A DNA stretch of 64,000 nt from Linnemannia elongata (taxonomy: Eukaryota > Mortierellomycota > Mortierellomycetes > Mortierellales > Mortierellaceae). The stretch is taken from positions 3,500,001-3,564,000 of the forward strand of contig JAXBDG010000002.1 in NCBI GenBank assembly GCA_036320915.1, in the 5' to 3' direction. A program made the position numbers and the translations under genes. Shown piece by piece: positions 58,932-64,000 of the stretch. The notes below the pieces were generated by a model. The model was not told where the DNA came from. It worked only from the letters and a program-made list of their open reading frames with translations, and searched no databases. Every line of letters starts with the position of its first letter. Position 1 is the stretch's first letter.

Positions 58932-61900
58932 TTAGGAGATAGTACTGCGAGCTGCTTCGTCATACAGTGCCTCGAATTCAGAACCGCCAGTGTTCTGGGC
59001 TTGCATTCTTGAAGGTGCAGGCTGCTGCTGCTGTTGTTGTTGGTGGGACATGCTTGGAGATGATGCAGGTTGGAAGGTTGAGGCACCGTTTCCAATCTTG
59101 GGAGAGCGGCCTACTGAGCCATTGCTGTTAGGTGGTGGTGGTGGGCGAGGAGAGCCCTTGGGGGGTTGGCCCGAGGGTGGGGCGGGGAGACTGCCAGTGG
59201 GTTGACCTGAGGGGATGGCTCCGCCCAACAGGGGCGAGGACGTGATACCCATAGAGCGGACGGGTCCTGAAGTGATGCTAATAGCAGCAACAGGGCTTGG
59301 TGCTGCAGCGGAGGCCGAGATGGGAGCGGAAGAAGGGGCGGCAGGGGCGGCGGCGGCGGCAGCGTCGTTAGGGAAGCGAGCACGAATAGACTCGAACATC
59401 AGGACGATCTTGTCTTCGTTTCCATTAAAGATGTCCTTGACAGTGTAACCCTCAGTCGAGACACCGACCCGATCCATGAACTTGAAGGCTGTGAGAAGGT
59501 TCTCGAGCATCTGGAGAGTGTAGGTTGCGTTGGGGATGCGCTTATCGACTTGTTCGCCCGAGAGCTGTTCGATCAGACGGACGAGGACAACGCCGGATCT
59601 GAGCGAGCCTGTCATGTCACTCACGGGCTCGACGGTTGAAGGCAAATTGCGGTTCATCCAGCTAACGTACTGCTCCTGTGTCTATGAAGGTAGGGTATAA
59701 TTCAAGCAAGAATGATTAGTGAACAACGTCAAGACCACTGAGGCGAGGCAAAGCCTTTGAACGACGAAGAGAGGAGACTTACCCAGCGGCCGTTGGTGTT
59801 TTCCTGGGCCTTTTCGGTGTGCTGATGGAAGGAATCAAGCTCACTATCGGGGCGCAAGTTCTTCACCTGCTGCTGCTGAGGAGGCTGGGAAGGTGGGGCC
59901 AAAGTCTGGCCGTTGGCAGCCTTGCGCTGGCTGAAACCCTCATCATCCTCATTCCTCCAAGGATCGTCATCGCCGTTCTGCTGGTCACCAACAAAGCTAA
60001 GACGCTGTTGTTGACCGACGGATGACTGAACAGGTGGCGACTGGAGGATAGGACTCTCAGGCTGGACCTGGACATGTGCCTGGTCATGGCTCATGCTTGT
60101 CGAGTTGCTATTACTACTCAAGTTGTTGGCGTCGTTCATGATCTTGTTGTTGAGCGCGCTGGCGGGGCCGTTGAGGATGTTGAATTTGCTACCGTTGGGG
60201 CCGCCGTACTCGTTGGGGAGGTAATCTTCACCGTCAGAGTCCTGGTCATCATAGTCGAGTAGTCGTTGCTGGAACGACTTTTGCTGCTGCATCTGAAGTT
60301 CCTGCTTCTGCTGCTGCAATTGGTGTTGTTGCTGAAGCTGTTGTTGTTGCTGGAGCTTTTGGTCGTATTGCTGTTGGTGCTGCTGCTGTTGAGGGTGCAT
60401 AAGCTGGCCATTAGGTCCCAAACCACGGTTGCGCTTTGAGGGCGAAGGAGGACGGGGCGCCATCTGACGGGCGACATGGAGAGGGATGGTCGGGATATTG
60501 CTCGATGAGATGACTGGAGCCGTAGGGTCACGACCGATGGTGACCTTCATCAAAGCCTTAAGCCAGCCCTTCATTTCACTCTCGCTCTCCGTGTAAAAGT
60601 AAAAGTTGCGGAGCTCATCATGCACTGCCTTGAAACAGTACTTGCCAGCATAGATGTTCTCGTCCTGGATAATCTTGTAGCCGATCAGGTTGATATAGTC
60701 CTTGCTCGCGTTATCCTTGGGCGAGTTCATGTAGTAGAGTGTCACACCCTTCAACATGAACCAGCGTGACTTCCAGGTCCGGTAGGTGTCGCCTCGCTTC
60801 TTGAGCCATCCTGCATAGTCGGGCTTGCCAATCAGGTCCAAGGGCACGACCTTGTCGCTCGGGTCGGCCTTACCGTTCAACTGCCGGTTGGTGCTATCGG
60901 GATTATGGAATTTGCGTTGCTTGGGGATCGGCTGTTGGAAGGGCTCTGATTGGTAGACCATCTGATGTGGGGTCATATCCGGGTTGAGTAGTCCATTGTT
61001 ACCGCGGTCCAATCCACTCGAGTACGGGTCCATTACTGGCTGCTGCTGCTCCAGGGATCGGCCGTACGATAAATCTTCAAAGTCGCGCTGCTGGGGGAGA
61101 GCAGGGTTGGGAACCTGTGGAGGGCGAGGTGTGTTGCGCTCCCAGGGGTTGCGGTTGGGGTTTGAGTTGGCAGAGTAAGCCGAGGTGACACTCTGACGCT
61201 GGGCGCCACGACCAGAGTTAGTATCGCCAATGCTTCCACCGCTGAGGACTGAGCCAATAGTGTCTGAGCGCGCCAGCGACTGCGCCTGCTGGTGAAGGTT
61301 GAGTTGTTGAGGTTGCTGTAATGGAGTTCGCACGTTTGGGGGCTGAACAGAGGCGGGAGCTGGCGGTGGAGGCACGGTAGGTCCGTTTCGGGGATCATGG
61401 AGATCCTGACGTGGGTCCCGCATGTATTCTGCCCGTGGGTCGTATGAGGTGCGAGTGGTGTTAGGAACGATAATAGGCGCGGAAGTCATGCGAGGAGGAA
61501 TATTAGGGCCCATTCCATACATCGAGGTCGGGTTGGACATGACACCATAGAGACTTTTGGAGGATTGCTCACCCTTAGTGATCTGCTTCAAGGTCGTGAT
61601 GGCGTTCATGATGTTGAAACGCTTTCCAAACGAGTTGATGTCCAGTTCCTTCAGGTTGTTCAAGTTCAACTCCAACAAGATTGCTCCCGAGATTTCGTTA
61701 TCTAGAGCACGTTTGTCGGCGAATTACTGCATGTAAGTTATTTGGCTCGGAGAAATATTAAATTCTGCAATGATAACCAACAATAATAAATACACCAAGA
61801 GAACTTACCAACAAAGCTGCCAACAACACTGTCAAACCCGCACCAGCGTAGCCAGTAGGCGACTTGCTCGATTGACCAAGCAGCAGGGTGTCCAGCTAAC

Positions 61901-63560
61901 TGCGGCTCGTTCAAACTATCCTCAACGGTCTGGGCAAGGACCTTGCTATTGGGGACACCGCCATTCGAGCCGACGTTACCGGAGGATCCTCCGTAAGTGG
62001 TCCGGGTTCCTTGTCCCCCCATAGAAGGACTAGCAATCGTAGGGTTCTGGTGGATATGCATGTTGTTCAGGGTGTTGGTGACGTTATTACTGTGGCTGTT
62101 CTGTTGTTGTTGTTGGCCCATCACGCGACTGGAATTGCTGTTGTTGATGTCGAGACCATACTGGATGTGGTTGTTGGGATTTGAGGCAGTGTTGGGATTT
62201 GACATGGTGGCGGACCCAGTAGCTCCGTATTTGGCCATGCCGTTGCTAGCAAGAGCCTTGCTATCTCCGCCGTTGTAGATATTGGGGGCCGCTGTCTGAG
62301 CCTTCTCCGGTGGGTCTAAAAGGATATGCAGTTTAGACAAGGATGTCAATGTAAGCAAACGTGTGAGCATTGACATCAAAATGTCCTGAGAGTTTTCTTT
62401 TCTTGCCCCAGTTTTCTTCCTCTGCAGCCTGCTGCTTTGACATGGCCTAGGCACCTCTCGCTCCTCCTCCAGGTATGATGTAGTCGGCCATGAGTACCCT
62501 TATAAAAAGCACTTATTTTTCGACTCATTTTTCATGTTCTGCTCTCCAAGGGTTAAAAAACGTCTTGTTTTCTTATGCCCTCATGCAAAGAAAGAAACAA
62601 CGAAGCGACATGCTCTCGGTATCTCATGGGGGGCTCTCTGACCTCTGTCTTTTTCCCTCGTATTTCTTCGCTCTCAGGGAACACAAAACTCATTGCGTTT
62701 TGCTGTTGACGTTGGTGGTGTTGCTGTTCAGTTTTGAATACCCTGCTAAACGCCGTTTCAACTTACTTTTAACGGTGTAGTTCTGGGGGAAGAGTCCGGT
62801 CTCTCCTCGTGTGTTGATACCCTGGCATTTCGGAAGAGGAAGGGTGAAAGTTGTTGGTTAGATTAATGGGTACATGGAACAGGTTTCTTCGTGGGTAGGT
62901 GGGAGTAAGAGGTAGGCGATGAGGCGCAGGGGAGTGTCGATATGTCAAGGAGACAAAGGTGGTCAAGCATTGACATAATAATGTTGGTACGCATAGGTAT
63001 TAGTCGCCTCAATCGATGACCACATCGGGAGTAGAGCAAAAAATCATGGTTGGTCTCATATTTCTCAGCCGTTTGAGAGAGAGAGAGAGAGGGTGAGCAA
63101 AGAGTCGGGCTCCACTCTGTTGTCCTGCTACAAAAGTCAAAAGCGATGTTGCAAGGTGCAGGCATCCAAGCTGTCGCTTTGTCCATCTTTTTGCTTGACA
63201 TGGTTGATAGTGGAAGTAGGAGAAGAAAGAAAGGAATAAAAATAAAGGAGCCAAGGAGGAGTTGTAATAGGGTTCCCGACCGTCATGGTTTATCCTGCCG
63301 AGTATCGTAAGCAATGCATGCCCTTGCTTTTCCTTGCCCTTGCGCCCAATTTCCTTTTTTTTATCTTCCGTTTGGAGTTACAGGTTGATGTAGAATCGCG
63401 AATATAAAACTTCTTTTTTTTTTATGTTGCTTACCTCCCACCAGCCATCTTGATATAACTCGTCCTTCTGGAGTACGATAATCGGCTCGTCAATATGGAA
63501 AGAGATCTCATCGTCGGCCTCGGCCTCAAAGTTGTGGATCGCCCACACAGTTTCGGTCAT
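58932..63560 (-). CDS. Boi1/Boi2-type SH3-SAM-PH scaffold with C-terminal CH domain
   Basis: Exons 63560-63435, 62821-62767, 62315-61809, 61701-59783 and 59681-58932 sum to 3,357 nt, 1,118 residues. An SH3 domain (about 4-60: WAIHNFEAEADDEISF, YQDGWWE, GINTRGETGLFPQNY) is split by a 613-nt intron. A SAM domain follows (about 190-260: WSIEQVAYWLRWCGFD, then DNEISGAILLELNLNNLKEL). A PH domain lies at about 525-635 (DYAGWLKKRGDTYRTWKSRW). Gln-rich disorder follows. A calponin-homology domain sits at about 870-975 (TQEQYVSWMNRNLPS, LRSGVVLVRLIEQLSG, MLENLLTAFKFMDRVGV, IVLMFESIRARF), before a Pro/Gly/Ser-rich tail. SH3-SAM-PH is the Boi1/Boi2 layout: polarity scaffolds at bud or hyphal tips that bind acidic lipids and Cdc42/formin partners. 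The CH domain is an addition that could bind actin. The SAM exon joins through a CTCTAG acceptor at 61702, chosen to keep frame. Confidence 0.9.
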
Positions 63561-64000
63561 GGTTCAGAGTCTCGCTTTGTCGCCCTTGGAGGCGATGGCG
63601 TATGTCTGTGTACGTGTCGGTCTAGGAAAAAAAAAGTGAAGGAGTAACGGCTGCTCGTCTAAAGAAAATAATAATAATGAAAGAACAAAGGTTAGAGGTT
63701 ATGCGCGCCAAGAACACAACTTCGGAGATGGAGCATTCGGCAGGACAAGAGTGGAAGTGATGCCCGAAATGGAGTGAAATGACTGTCCGGGTTAGGTTGT
63801 TGTTGTGGGGTTGTCCGGTTCGTTTGTCAGTGTGGAGGATAGATAAAGATGACTTTGTGTGTTCCCTTATGGTTCTCTATCACTTTTACCAAGAGTTGTT
63901 CTCGTTCCCTTTGCAGTGTTAAGTTAAAGTACGAAAAGAAGCCAAATCGAGTTCCCGCTCTCTTCTCGGGCGGTGATAGGCGAAATAAAAAGGTGGGATG
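63561..64000. other. 5' flank of the SH3-SAM-PH-CH gene
   Basis: Upstream leader and promoter. A-rich runs lie near 63630 and 63664. No gene seen up to the window edge. Confidence 0.55.

Noticed and set aside
62440..62520. TTATAAAA and short minus-strand open frames inside the second intron of the SH3-SAM-PH-CH gene
   Set aside because: No acceptor/donor pair keeps frame with the flanking exons. Treated as intron sequence.

Overview
This is a eukaryotic, almost certainly fungal, window. Genes carry many short introns (mostly 45-350 nt) with GTAAGT/GTATGT-type donors and TAG/CAG acceptors. Coding exons are fairly GC-rich, and the intergenic DNA is rich in C/T or A/T with long homopolymer runs. 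The gene content (KDM5 demethylase, clathrin heavy chain, Boi-type scaffold, GPI-like chitin-binding protein, small secreted Cys-rich proteins) fits an early-diverging filamentous fungus. I lean towards Mucoromycota/Mortierellomycotina, but that is inference. No rRNA, convincing tRNA, CRISPR array or intact transposon was found. All splice models below were assembled by eye; for most genes the summed exon lengths keep one open frame from ATG to stop.

Left part (1-25 kb). About 3.9 kb of non-coding or unresolved DNA with a TATA-like box is followed by a large low-complexity nuclear-type protein (3888-8543, +). Tail to tail with it lies a complete KDM5/JARID1 histone demethylase in 8 exons (15606-8725, -), one of whose introns looks like a rare GC-AG intron. 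Next come a BTB/POZ protein (17568-19807, +), a winged-helix plus PP2C phosphatase fusion (20152-23586, +) and a multi-pass membrane protein (25008-23813, -).

Middle part (25-45 kb). A gene-poor stretch holds a decayed short-chain dehydrogenase pseudogene (26286-26975). It is followed by a class II (4EHP-like) eIF4E (27981-29503, +), a repetitive beta-rich DUF4097-like protein (31335-29833, -), a LisH-CTLH-CRA protein (34072-32330, -) with two possible C-termini, and an intronless leucine-rich-repeat protein (37686-35062, -). Two small secreted Cys-rich proteins (38254-39074, + and 43660-43322, -) flank an AT-rich stretch (39.9-41.6 kb) behind a long poly(T) tract. That stretch contains broken reading frames.

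Right part (45-64 kb). Ribosomal protein uL5/RPL11 (45721-45068, -) and a secreted chitin-binding, probably GPI-anchored protein (47580-46720, -) come first. A run of membrane-traffic genes follows: PRA1/Yip3 (48737-49773, +), a TBC1D20/Gyp8-type Rab GAP (52032-50159, -) and clathrin heavy chain (52852-58661, +). The Rab GAP and clathrin share one divergent promoter region. The window ends with a Boi1/Boi2-type SH3-SAM-PH scaffold that carries an extra C-terminal calponin-homology domain (63560-58932, -).

The most unusual items are the winged-helix/PP2C fusion, the Boi-CH fusion, the dual C-terminus of the LisH-CTLH gene, the unknown conserved domain pair in the first gene, and the decayed dehydrogenase locus.
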